Shown here: piece after piece, positions 25,155-33,127 of the stretch
Numbering within the stretch: the stretch's first letter is position 1
Layout: each line of letters opens with the position of its first letter
NCBI RefSeq assembly: GCF_014191495.1
Contig: NZ_JACHWR010000002.1
Location: 992,001-1,056,000 of the forward strand
Origin: Nocardioides soli
GTDB lineage: Bacteria; Actinomycetota; Actinomycetes; Propionibacteriales; Nocardioidaceae
DNA: 64,000 bases
Reading direction: 5' to 3'
Notes under the pieces: model-generated
Told to the model about the DNA's origin: nothing
Databases searched by the model: none
What the model saw: the letters and a program-made list of their open reading frames with translations, nothing else
Made by a program: the position numbers and the translations under genes

Positions 25155-27616
25155 CGACCAAGCTGATGGGCCAGAAGGTCCAGCGGGTCGAGGACCAGCG
25201 CTTCCTGCGCGGCCACGGCCGGTACGTCGACGACGTGGCCGTCGACCCGGGCCAGCACACCGTGCTGCACGCGGCCGTGCTGCGCTCGCCGCACGCGCAC
25301 GCCAGGATCCTCGACATCGACGTCTCCGACGTCCTCGACGTCGAGGGTGTGCACGCGGTCTACACCTACGACGACCTCGCGTCGTGCAGCCCGCAGATGG
25401 CCGAGCCGCTGCCGCTGCTGATCCCGCACCCCGCGCTCACGCACGGCCGCACCCAGTACGCCCTGGCCAAGGACGAGGTCAACTACGTCGGCGAGGCGAT
25501 CGCGTTCGTCGTGGCCGACGACCGCTACCTCGCCGAGGACGCCGTCTCGCGGATCCGGGTCGACTACGAGTTCCTGACCCCCGTGGTCGGCATCGACGCC
25601 GCCCGCGCGGCCACGTCGCTCGTGCACGAGGACGTGCCCGGCAACGTCGGTGCCCGGATGGAGCAGAACGTCGGCGACGCGCCGGCCGCCATCGCCAAGG
25701 CGCCGCACCGGCTCGAGCTCGACCTCACCGTCGAGCGCAGCGCCTGCATGCCGATGGAGGGTCGCGGCACCGTCGCGCGCTGGGACGCCGACATCAACCG
25801 GCTCCAGCTGTGGACCTCCACGCAGAGCTCGACCGGCGTCCGCGCCGCCGTCGCGGTCAAGATGGGCCTCGACCTCGGCCAGGTCGACGTGATCACCCCC
25901 GACGTGGGCGGTGGCTTCGGAGTGAAGATCAACCACCCGTGGCCCGAGGAGCTCCTGGTGCCGATGGCCGCGCGGGCCCTCGGCCGCACGGTGAAGTTCA
26001 CCGAGGACCGCCGCGAGCACTTCATCTCCTCGGCCCACGAGCGCGGCCAGGTGCAGCACATCGAGGTCGGCTTCGACGACGACGGGCGGCTGCTCGGGCT
26101 CGACGTCGAGTTCTGGCACGACCACGGCGCGTACACGCCGTACGGCCTGATCGTCCCGATCATCACCTCGACCCAGCTGCTCGGCCCCTACAAGCCGCAG
26201 AACTACCGGGTCGTCTTCGAGTCGCTCTACACCAACACGGTCATCGTCACGCCGTACCGCGGCGCCGGCCGCCCGCAGGGCTGCTACGCGATGGAGCGGA
26301 CCATGGACGCGATCGCGCAGTACCTCGGGAAGGACCGCGCCGAGGTGCGGGCGGTCAACTTCATCCAGCCCGACGAGTTCCCCTTCGACCAGGGCATGAT
26401 CTTCCAGGACGGCCGCGAGCTGGAGTACGACTCCGGCGACTACCCGGCGATGCTGGAGAAGATCAAGGACCTGGTCGGCTGGGACGAGTTCCCGGCGTTC
26501 CAGCAGGAGATGGCGGAGCAGGGCCGCCAGGTCGGCATCGGCCTGGCCTGCTACGTCGAGGGCACCGGCGTGGGGCCGTACGAAGGCGCCCACGTGCACA
26601 TCGAGACCTCCGGCAAGGTCAAGGTCGCGACCGGCCTGACGACCCAGGGCCAGGGCCACGCGACGGTCTTCGCGCAGCTGGTCGCCGACGAGCTCGGCGT
26701 GAAGTTCGAGGACGTCGAGGTCGTCACCGGCGACACCCGCCGGATGGCGTACGCCGTCGGCACGTTCGCCTCGCGCGCCGCGGTGATGAGCGGCTCGGCG
26801 ATCCACCTCGCGGCCAAGCGCGCGAAGGAGAAGGTGCTCAAGATCGCCGCCGAGGCGCTCGAGGCCGACGAGAAGGACCTGGAGATCGTCGACGGCGTCG
26901 TCTCGGTGAAGGGTTCGCCCGGCACCTCGATCGACCTGGGCACGGTCTCGGTGCTGTCCAACCCGCTGCGCTACGCCTTCGACGAGAAGTCCAAGGCGGC
27001 CACGCAGTTCTCGATCGGCGACCCCGGCAAGCCGCCGGTCGCCGAGGACGACGAGCCGGGCCTGGAGGGCAAGGACTTCTACTCGCCCGAGCGCGCGACG
27101 TTCGCCTCCGGCATGCACGCCGTCATCGTCGAGACCGACCCGGACACGGCGGAGATCACCATCCTCAAGTACGCCGTCGTCCACGACTGCGGTCACCTGA
27201 TCAACCCGATGATCGTCGAGGGCCAGATCCACGGCGGCGTCGCCCAGGGCATCGGGGGAGCGCTCTACGAGCGGATGGCGTACGACGAGTCGGGCCAGCT
27301 GCTCAACGCGTCGTTCATGGACTTCCTGATGCCCTACGTCACCGAGGTCCCCGACGGCATCGACATCGACCACCTCGAGACGCCGTCCCCGCTGAACCCG
27401 CTCGGCATCAAGGGAGCCGGCGAGGCGGGCGTGATCCCGTCGGCGGCCGTGTTCGCCGCCGCGATCGAGGACGCCGAGCGGCTGTCCTCGACCGGGCTGG
27501 CGATCACCGCGATGCCGATCTCCCCGTCCGAGCTGTTCACCCTTCGCCAGGCGGCGGTTGAGGAGGTTGCGCAGCAACCGTCTCGAAACCCCCGCACTCG
27601 AGAGGACCCTGCATGA
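25151..27616 (+). CDS. Molybdenum hydroxylase catalytic subunit (xanthine dehydrogenase family)
   Basis: 821 residues. Molybdopterin-cytosine-dinucleotide family motifs are present: VGGGFGVK (about residue 252), TPYRGAGRPQ (about 367), TTQGQGHATVF (about 499) and the catalytic Glu in GIKGAGEAGVIPSA (about 757). True CO dehydrogenases have an AYxCSFR loop with a copper-binding Cys; this protein has PYRGAGRPQ and lacks it. Permease and downstream genes suggest uracil or a related base as substrate. The last 20 or so residues (AVEEVAQQPSRNPRTREDPA) are encoded by a dispersed palindromic repeat and are probably an extension of the native end. Confidence 0.92.
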   Translation: MTTKLMGQKVQRVEDQRFLRGHGRYVDDVAVDPGQHTVLHAAVLRSPHAHARILDIDVSDVLDVEGVHAVYTYDDLASCSPQMAEPLPLLIPHPALTHGRTQYALAKDEVNYVGEAIAFVVADDRYLAEDAVSRIRVDYEFLTPVVGIDAARAATSLVHEDVPGNVGARMEQNVGDAPAAIAKAPHRLELDLTVERSACMPMEGRGTVARWDADINRLQLWTSTQSSTGVRAAVAVKMGLDLGQVDVITPDVGGGFGVKINHPWPEELLVPMAARALGRTVKFTEDRREHFISSAHERGQVQHIEVGFDDDGRLLGLDVEFWHDHGAYTPYGLIVPIITSTQLLGPYKPQNYRVVFESLYTNTVIVTPYRGAGRPQGCYAMERTMDAIAQYLGKDRAEVRAVNFIQPDEFPFDQGMIFQDGRELEYDSGDYPAMLEKIKDLVGWDEFPAFQQEMAEQGRQVGIGLACYVEGTGVGPYEGAHVHIETSGKVKVATGLTTQGQGHATVFAQLVADELGVKFEDVEVVTGDTRRMAYAVGTFASRAAVMSGSAIHLAAKRAKEKVLKIAAEALEADEKDLEIVDGVVSVKGSPGTSIDLGTVSVLSNPLRYAFDEKSKAATQFSIGDPGKPPVAEDDEPGLEGKDFYSPERATFASGMHAVIVETDPDTAEITILKYAVVHDCGHLINPMIVEGQIHGGVAQGIGGALYERMAYDESGQLLNASFMDFLMPYVTEVPDGIDIDHLETPSPLNPLGIKGAGEAGVIPSAAVFAAAIEDAERLSSTGLAITAMPISPSELFTLRQAAVEEVAQQPSRNPRTREDPA
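27553..27594. repeat. GGTTGAGG...TCTCGAAACC element inside the 3' end of the Mo-subunit gene
   Basis: The segment reads GGTTGAGGAGGTTGCG, then CAGCAACCGTCTCGAAACCC, nearly identical (reverse complement) to the repeats at 29799-30154 but lacking one C in the core. It is read through in frame, giving the tail EEVAQQPSRNP. The family's usual TGA is out of frame here. Confidence 0.8.
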
Positions 27617-28266
27617 AGATCACCGGTTCCAACACCATCGCCTTCCCCGTCGAGAAGGTGTGGGATGCCCTGCTCGACCCCCGGGTGCTGGTCGCCACCA
27701 TCCCCGGCTGCGAGCAGCTCACCGCGACCGGTGAGAACTCCTACGACATGACGGTCACCGCCGGCGTCGCGGCGATCAAGGGCACCTACCAGGGCCAGTG
27801 CGTGCTCTCGGACCTCCAGGAGCACGAGTCCCTGGTGATGCGGCTCTCCGGTGCCGGCGCGCCGGGCACCATCGACGCGACCGTGCAGGTGCGCTTCGGC
27901 GCGGCCGACGGCGGCGCGACCCAGATCGACTACGAGGCCGACGCGGTCGTCGGCGGCATGGTCGGCGGCGTCGGCCAGCGGATGCTCACCAGCGTGTCCC
28001 GGCGGATGGCCGGGGAGTTCTTCGGCAACGTGGCCCGGGCGATCGCCGAGGGCCCGGCCCCGGTCGCCGAGCCGGGTCAGCCCGTGCCGGCGGGTGCGCC
28101 CGCCGGGGAGCCGGCGCAGCCGGCCGCCGCCGGGCAGACCTTCTCCGCCCCGGCCGCCCGCGCCGCGGTCTCCTCGCAGGACGACTTCCTCAAGGGCATC
28201 GCCGTCGGTGCCGGCCTCGTCGTGCTCGGCGTGGTCGTGGGCTCGATCTTCGGGCGTCGTCGATGA
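27613..28266 (+). CDS. CoxG-like SRPBCC protein with C-terminal membrane anchor
   Basis: 217 residues with an ATGA overlap. The N-terminal 150 residues form a CoxG-type SRPBCC domain (ITGSNTIAFPVEKVWDALLD, ATIPGCEQL, GAGAPGTIDATVQVRF, VGGVGQRMLTSVSRRMAGEF). A Pro/Ala-rich linker and a C-terminal membrane helix (GIAVGAGLVVLGVVVGSIFG-RRR) follow. CoxG is thought to hold the hydroxylase at the membrane or help it deliver electrons, so the complex probably sits on the inner face of the membrane. Confidence 0.88.
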   Translation: MKITGSNTIAFPVEKVWDALLDPRVLVATIPGCEQLTATGENSYDMTVTAGVAAIKGTYQGQCVLSDLQEHESLVMRLSGAGAPGTIDATVQVRFGAADGGATQIDYEADAVVGGMVGGVGQRMLTSVSRRMAGEFFGNVARAIAEGPAPVAEPGQPVPAGAPAGEPAQPAAAGQTFSAPAARAAVSSQDDFLKGIAVGAGLVVLGVVVGSIFGRRR

Positions 28267-28282
28267 GCCGCTACGCGTCGAC

Positions 28283-28346
28283 TGCCGGAATACCCGGTGC
28301 ACCGGGTATCCCGGCACTTCTCGGCCGTTGCAACCCCCGAGAAGTG
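28283..28346. repeat. Double-hairpin repeat (ATACCCGG family, copy 1)
   Basis: Two hairpins in tandem: 17-bp arms at 28283-28299/28300-28316 with one mismatched pair and no loop spacing, then 10-bp arms at 28315-28324/28337-28346 (CACTTCTCGG/CCGAGAAGTG). A related copy lies at 50567-50640. Located between the CoxG and amidase genes; possible attenuator or terminator. Confidence 0.7.
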
Positions 28347-28381
28347 CAGGGACAGCCTGAGAAGTTGGCGAGGAACCCCCG

Positions 28382-29767
28382 ATGAGTCTCACCGTCGACT
28401 CGACCGCGCGCGACCAGGCCGCCGCCGTACGACGGCGCGACATCTCCGCGCGTGAGCTGCTCGACCTGCATCTGGCGCGCATCGCCGAGCGCAACCCGCA
28501 GCTCAACGCGATCGTCTCGCTCGACGAGGAGCGGGCCCGGGCGGGCGCCGCCGAGGCGGACCAGGCCCTCGCCGGTGGTGCCGAGGTCGGGGCGTTGCAC
28601 GGGCTGCCGTTCGCGTTCAAGGACACCCATGCGGTGGCCGGCTGGCGCACGACGTACGGCTCGCCGCTCTACGCTGACCACGTGCCCGACGCCGACGAGC
28701 TGCTCGTCGAGCGGGTCCGCCGGGCGGGCGCGGTCACCATCGGCAAGACCAACGTGCCGGAGTTCGCCGCCGGCTCGCACACCTTCAACACCGTCTTCGG
28801 CACGACCCTCAACCCGGTCGACCCCACCCGCTCCGCGGGCGGGTCGAGTGGCGGGGCGTCGTGTGCGCTCGCGTCCGGGATGGTGCCGCTCGCCGACGGC
28901 TCCGACATGGGCGGCTCGCTGCGCAACCCCGCGTCGTTCTGCGGCGTCGTCGGGCTGCGGCCCTCGCTCGGCCGGGTGCCGGAGTGGCCGTTGTACAACC
29001 AGTGGGAGACGACCTCGGTCGGCGGCCCGATGGCCCGCAACGTCGGCGACCTGGCGCTGCTCCTTTCCGTGCTCGCCGGCCCGGACCCCCGGTCGCCGCA
29101 CGCGCTCGGCGACTCAGGCGCGGCGTTCGCGCCGCCGGTGACGGGCTCGCTCGACGGGCTCCGGGTCGCGCTCTCGGTCGACCTGGGCGGGGCGTTCGAG
29201 GTCGACGACGAGGTCGCCGCGATCGTCTCGGGCTCCGCCGGGGTCTTCTCCGACGGCGGTGCGTCCGTCACCGTGGCACACCCCGACCTCGCCCTGGCCG
29301 ACGACACCTTCCGCACGCTGCGCGCGTGGCACTTCCAGGCGAAGTTCGGCGCGCTGCTCGCCCAGCACCCCGACTCGTTCAAGCAGTCACTCGCCGACAA
29401 CATCCGCGCGGGGGAGTCGCTGACCGGCGCCGACGTCGCGCGCGCCTACAGCCAGCGCACGCAGCTGTCGCAGCGGATGCGGGTGTTCTTCGAGACCCAC
29501 GACGTGCTGGTGCTGCCGGTCTCGCAGGTGCCGCCGTTCCCGGCCGACCAGGAGTTCCCGACCGCCATCAACGGCCGGCCGATGGAGACCTACCTCGACT
29601 GGATGCGCTCGGCGTACTACATCACCGTCACCGGCTGCCCGGCCATCTCGGTGCCGTTCGGGCACACCTCCGACGGGCTGCCAGTCGGCATCCAGATCGT
29701 CGCCCCGCACGGCCGCGACCGGTTCCTGCTCGAGGTCGCCGCGGCCGTCGAGGCCGCCGTCAGCTGA
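28382..29767 (+). CDS. Amidase-signature-family amidohydrolase
   Basis: 461 residues from ATG 28382 with GAGGAA upstream. The Ser-cisSer-Lys triad is complete: Lys80 in LPFAFKDTH, Ser155 in SAGGSSGGAS and Ser179 in ADGSDMGGSLRNPASFCG; the 24-residue Ser spacing is that of the family. Members hydrolyse amides such as malonamate, ureidomalonate, indoleacetamide or Gln-tRNA. It lies directly behind the hydroxylase operon. In the proposed pathway it would cleave malonamate (as malonamidase does) or ureidomalonate. Specificity cannot be read from sequence. Confidence 0.9.
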   Translation: MSLTVDSTARDQAAAVRRRDISARELLDLHLARIAERNPQLNAIVSLDEERARAGAAEADQALAGGAEVGALHGLPFAFKDTHAVAGWRTTYGSPLYADHVPDADELLVERVRRAGAVTIGKTNVPEFAAGSHTFNTVFGTTLNPVDPTRSAGGSSGGASCALASGMVPLADGSDMGGSLRNPASFCGVVGLRPSLGRVPEWPLYNQWETTSVGGPMARNVGDLALLLSVLAGPDPRSPHALGDSGAAFAPPVTGSLDGLRVALSVDLGGAFEVDDEVAAIVSGSAGVFSDGGASVTVAHPDLALADDTFRTLRAWHFQAKFGALLAQHPDSFKQSLADNIRAGESLTGADVARAYSQRTQLSQRMRVFFETHDVLVLPVSQVPPFPADQEFPTAINGRPMETYLDWMRSAYYITVTGCPAISVPFGHTSDGLPVGIQIVAPHGRDRFLLEVAAAVEAAVS

Positions 29768-29798
29768 CCGGGCCGGTGCCGGCGGGTTGGCGCCGGGT

Positions 29799-30154
29799 GG
29801 TGGTTTCGAGACGGTTGCTGGCGCAACCTCCTCAACCACCGGCTTCGGTCCCCGGTGGTTGAGGTGTGAAGGCGCGCAAGCGCCTGAGCCTCGAAACCAC
29901 CCGGTACCCGGCTGGTCGGCGCCCGGGTGGTGGTTTCGAGACGGTTGCTGGCGCAACCTCCTCAACCACCGGCTTCGGTCCGCGGTGGTTGAGGTGTGAA
30001 GGCGCGCAAGCGCCTGAGCCTCGAAACCCTTCGGTCCCCGGTGGTTGAGGTGTGAAGGCGCGCAAGCGCCTGAGCCGAAACCACCCGGTACCCGGCTGGT
30101 CGGCGCCCGGGTGGTGGTTTCGAGACGGTTGCTGGCGCAACCTCCTCAACCACC
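29799..30154. repeat. Cluster of six palindromic repeats (two subtypes)
   Basis: Three copies of subtype A (about 42 bp: GGTGGTTTCGAGACGGTTGC...CTCCTCAACCACC) lie at 29799-29840, 29929-29970 and 30113-30154. Three copies of subtype B (GGTGGTTGAGGTGTGAAGGC...CTCGAAACCACC) lie at 29854-29901, 29984-30029 and 30040-30085. A and B share inverted ends but differ in core. Alternation A-B-A-B-B-A, joined by near-identical spacers (CGGTACCCGGCTGGTCGGCG), points to recent local duplication. The whole 29768-30191 interval between amidase and dinB holds no gene. Confidence 0.9.
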
Positions 30155-30191
30155 GGCGGCGGTGTGCCGTCGGTCGTCCCACACTGGACCC

Positions 30192-30770
30192 ATGACGGAG
30201 TGGAACCGACTTCTGCGCGACCAGTTCGAGTGGCACTGGGAGCACCAGGTCCGCGCCCGCCTGGCCGGGCTGTCCGACGAGGAGTACCTCTGGGAGCCGG
30301 TGGCGGGCGCGTGGAGCCTTCGCCCTCGTGGCGCCGCCGCCACCCCGATGGCGGCCGGGTCCGGCGATCGCACCATCGACTGGGCCTTCCCGCCACCGAC
30401 CCCGGCGCCGTTCACCACCATCGCCTGGCGGCTGGCCCACGTGATCGTCGGCGTGCTCGGGATGCGCAGCGCGGCTCACTTCGGGCGGGCACCGGTCGAC
30501 TACGCGACGTTCCCGTACGCCGGGACCGCCGCCGAGGCGCTGGCTCAGCTGGACCGCGAGGTCGGGACCTGGCTCGACGGCGTTCGCGGGCTCGGGGAGG
30601 CCGGACTCGGCCGGCCCTGCGGTCCCGCTGAGGGCGCGTTCGCCGACGCGCCGCTCGCCACCCTGGTGCTCCACATCCATCGCGAGCTGATCCATCACCT
30701 GGCCGAGGTGGCCCTGCTGCGCGACCTGTACGCCCACACCCGGGCCGGGGGCGAGCCGCGAAGCGGGTGA
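30192..30770 (+). CDS. DinB-family four-helix protein
   Basis: 192 residues beginning MTEWNRLLRDQFEWHWEHQV. The DinB/YfiT pattern is visible: LSDEEYLWEPVAGAWSLRPR at the start, AWRLAHVIVGVLGMRSAAHF in the middle and a C-terminal HIHRELIHHLAEVALLRDLY with histidines placed for a metal site. Family members include thiol-dependent transferases (mycothiol or bacillithiol) and proteins without known activity. Confidence 0.8.
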   Translation: MTEWNRLLRDQFEWHWEHQVRARLAGLSDEEYLWEPVAGAWSLRPRGAAATPMAAGSGDRTIDWAFPPPTPAPFTTIAWRLAHVIVGVLGMRSAAHFGRAPVDYATFPYAGTAAEALAQLDREVGTWLDGVRGLGEAGLGRPCGPAEGAFADAPLATLVLHIHRELIHHLAEVALLRDLYAHTRAGGEPRSG

Positions 30771-30781
30771 GCGTGCGGCGG

Positions 30782-31438
30782 CTACACCCGTGCCGAGGTG
30801 TGGACCAGGTGCGTGTGGGTGGCGGACCGGCGTACCGAGTACGACAGCAGCACCTCCCACTCGCGGGGAAGGTCGCCGTCGCACTCGATGTCGACGATCG
30901 CCATGTCGATCCGTGGCTCGGCGTCGGTCCGCTCGTACGGCTCGCCCTCGGCGTCGACGCCGAACGGGAACTGCAGGGGCTGCAGGACCGTCGGGGTCAC
31001 GTCGGTGACGCGCACGTCCGGGTGCAGGCTCGTGACCACCAGATCGTCGATCTCGCAGCGCGACGGATTGGACACCGTGGCCTGGATCGCCCCGGTCCGG
31101 TCGTCGCTGTGGAGCGCCGTGAGCGTGAGGGTGACCTCCTGGGGGGTCGCCGTCGGCGATGACGCATCGGACACCCGAGCCCGCAGGTCGTCGAAGCGCG
31201 CGCGTAGGACGTCGTTCTCGGCCCGGGCCGACACGTGCGGGGCCCTCCAGAGCACGTACGCCGCCGCGCCGAGCACGGTGGCCGCCAGCCAGCCGAGGAA
31301 CCATCCCTCCTCCAGCCACGTCCGGCTGGGGCTGTAGACGGTCACCACCGAGGCCGCCACCCCGAGGGTCGCGACCACCGGCGCGCCGACCCGGGTGGCG
31401 AGGCGAAGCCGCGATGACCTGTCCTCTGCTGACGTCAC
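30782..31438 (-). CDS. Membrane protein of unknown function
   Basis: 218 residues from GTG 31438 (GTG 31492 is also in frame; neither has a good ribosome site). Two membrane helices (GAPVVATLGVAASVVTVYSP, WFLGWLAATVLGAAAYVLWR) are followed by a short coiled segment (ENDVLRARFDDLRARV) and an immunoglobulin-like or arrestin-like soluble domain (EVTLTLTALHSDDRTGAIQA, DVRVTDVTPTVLQPLQFPFG). No recognised family. It converges on dinB. Confidence 0.55.
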   Translation of the reverse strand: MTSAEDRSSRLRLATRVGAPVVATLGVAASVVTVYSPSRTWLEEGWFLGWLAATVLGAAAYVLWRAPHVSARAENDVLRARFDDLRARVSDASSPTATPQEVTLTLTALHSDDRTGAIQATVSNPSRCEIDDLVVTSLHPDVRVTDVTPTVLQPLQFPFGVDAEGEPYERTDAEPRIDMAIVDIECDGDLPREWEVLLSYSVRRSATHTHLVHTSARV

Positions 31439-31838
31439 GACGGGAGGGTAGCGGTGGTCGGCGCCGGACCCGGCGGAAACTCCGGACCTCACCGTCGACG
31501 CGGTCTCGACCGCGCTCCGAATTCTCCACAGGGGCGGTGGATAACCTGTGGGAACTCGGCCGCAGGATGTGGATCACGGGGCCTCATCTGTGGGCGACGA
31601 GGCAGTTTCGGTGGAACCAGGAGAATGTTCGCGGAAGCCCTTGCGCGGGGTGTGATCCAGGGCATAGAACTTCTCCCACGCACTCCGGCAACGGGGAGCG
31701 GGACAACTCGGAGACGAGGGTCCAGACGGTGGTCCACCAGCGTGCTGGAGGAGCACCGCGGCGGCTGGGTGACGAGGCCGCCGGGACCGGAGCCGACGAG
31801 CGTGTCGACCGGAAGCGTCACCGGTACCGGTCAACCCG

Positions 31839-31873
31839 AAGGGCCCTTGCGACTCATACTCGCAAGGGCCCTT
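31839..31873. terminator. Perfect hairpin with conserved loop, copy 1
   Basis: A 14-bp perfect stem, AAGGGCCCTTGCGA pairing with TCGCAAGGGCCCTT, encloses the loop CTCATAC. Together with copy 2 it shows compensatory changes. Strand of use is unknown since the structure is symmetric. Confidence 0.65.
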
Positions 31874-32211
31874 CACCTATTTCCGAGACTCCTGCGTTCC
31901 TTCTCAATCCCGCTCAGCTGTGGGGATCTGAGCACTTTCTGTGGAAAACGAAGACCCATTCTGTGGACGAGTCGGTGATTTCCGGTGGAACCACGAGAAT
32001 GTTCGCGAAAGCCCTTGCGCCGGGTGTGATCCAGGGCATAGAACTTCTGCCACGTCCTCCCGCAAGGGAAGGCGGGACAGCTCGGAGACGAGGGTCCGGA
32101 CGGAGCGGAACCGGCGTGCCGGGGAAGCCCCGCGGCGGCGAGGTGACGACGCCCGCCGGGGCCGGAGTCGAGGAGCGGTCGACCGGGAGCGTCGCCGTAC
32201 CGGTCAATCCG

Positions 32212-32246
32212 AAGGGCCCTTGGAACTCATACTTCCAAGGGCCCTT
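32212..32246. terminator. Perfect hairpin with conserved loop, copy 2
   Basis: A 14-bp perfect stem, AAGGGCCCTTGGAA pairing with TTCCAAGGGCCCTT, with the same CTCATAC loop. Compared with copy 1, two base pairs differ and both are changed on both arms (C-G to G-C, G-C to A-T). Confidence 0.65.
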
Positions 32247-32345
32247 CACCTATGTCGGGACCGTGTCCGGACCGGGGTGGGCCGGCGTGCGGCGCCGCTC
32301 GCTCCGCGACCACGTGTCGGCTGACTCGCCGGTAACCGGAAGACT

Positions 32346-33023
32346 GTGCCCGTGGTGATGTACACGGTCCTGCACACGGTCGTGCCGCCGGTCGCCAGGC
32401 TGATCTGGCGACCGACGGTGACCGGCCTGGAGAACGTCCCGAGGACGGGACCGGTCATCCTGGCGAGCAACCACCTGAGCTTCGCCGACAGCCTGGTGAT
32501 CCCGATCGTCGCGCCGCGCAAGGTCGTCTTCCTCGCCAAGTCCGACTACTTCACCGGCACCGGTCTCAAGGGCCGCCTCCAGAGGGCGTGGTTCGAGGGG
32601 ATGGGCCTGATCCCGGTCGACCGCGACGACTCGCGGGCCGCGATCGCCAGCCTCGACACGGCCCTCGACGTGCTCGGCCGGGGGGAGGCGTTCGGCATCT
32701 ACCCCGAGGGCACCCGGTCCCGCGACGGCCGCCTCTACCGGGGCCGCACCGGCGTCGCCCACCTCGCGCTGACCGCGGGCGTGCCCGTCGTGCCGGTGGG
32801 GCTGGCCGGCACCGAGCGCCTCCAGCCCATCGACACCCGGCTACCGCGGGTGGTGCCGGTGGCGGTCAGCTTCGGTACGCCGATCGACGTGGCCGGCCGC
32901 TACGACGGGCTGCCGCTCGGCAAGGCCCGCCGCGAGCTCACCGACGAGATCATGCGCGCCATCCAGGCGCTCACCGGGCAGGAGGAGGCGGGCGTCTACA
33001 ACGATCGCGCCCCGGACGCCTGA
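32346..33023 (+). CDS. 1-acyl-glycerol-3-phosphate acyltransferase-like (PlsC domain)
   Basis: 225 residues from GTG 32346 (GTG 32352/32355 and ATG 32358 are near alternatives). The acyltransferase blocks are clear: ASNHLSFADSLVIP (NHxxxxD), LIPVDRDDSRAAI, and AFGIYPEGTRSRDGRLYRGR (EGTR). The family transfers acyl groups to lysophosphatidate at the membrane. A terminator hairpin follows, so it is probably a single-gene unit. Confidence 0.9.
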   Translation: MPVVMYTVLHTVVPPVARLIWRPTVTGLENVPRTGPVILASNHLSFADSLVIPIVAPRKVVFLAKSDYFTGTGLKGRLQRAWFEGMGLIPVDRDDSRAAIASLDTALDVLGRGEAFGIYPEGTRSRDGRLYRGRTGVAHLALTAGVPVVPVGLAGTERLQPIDTRLPRVVPVAVSFGTPIDVAGRYDGLPLGKARRELTDEIMRAIQALTGQEEAGVYNDRAPDA

Positions 33024-33045
33024 CCACGTGCTCGGCCCAGCGCCT

Positions 33046-33090
33046 GGCAGAGATTGCCGGAGAAGTGCGGCTTCGTCGGCAACCTCTGCC
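33046..33090. terminator. Hairpin after plsC-like gene
   Basis: GGCAGAGATTGCCG (33046-33059) pairs with CGGCAACCTCTGCC (33077-33090) with one mismatch, separated by 17 bases that contain GAAG/CTTC. It starts 22 bp past the stop. Confidence 0.6.
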
Positions 33091-33127
33091 GTGGCCCACG
33101 GCTCACCGTGCGGGTTGAATCGACGAC

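Larger units (their letters stand above)
31545..32253. repeat. Tandem duplication of a ~335-bp noncoding unit (period 373-374 bp)
   Basis: Copy 1 (about 31545-31879) and copy 2 (about 31918-32252) share GGTGGAACCA-x-GAGAATGTTCGCG, AGCCCTTGCGC-x-GGGTGTGATCC, AGGGCATAGAACTTCT, CTCGGAGACGAGGGTCC and a terminal hairpin. The offset is 374 bp at the start and 373 bp at the hairpin. Both begin with CTGTGG-type motifs. Open frames in the interval do not share frame between copies and resemble no protein I know. This fills the 31439-32345 gap and looks like a structured RNA or regulatory unit rather than coding DNA. Confidence 0.75.

Noticed and set aside
23833..28266. Annotation as aerobic CO dehydrogenase (coxMSLG)
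   Set aside because: The copper-ligand Cys loop is absent and the operon starts with a UraA-type permease.
31530..31600. Possible DnaA boxes / origin (GTGGATAACC, CTGTGGAA motifs)
   Set aside because: Only loose matches, no dnaA/dnaN/gyr genes nearby and no clustering of consensus TTGTCCACA boxes.
31574..32249. Open frames within the duplicated 31.5-32.3 kb unit (starting MKGP on the minus strand)
   Set aside because: Both begin inside the hairpin and lose similarity where the DNA copies differ by indels; no protein-like conservation, no ribosome site. Treated as noncoding.
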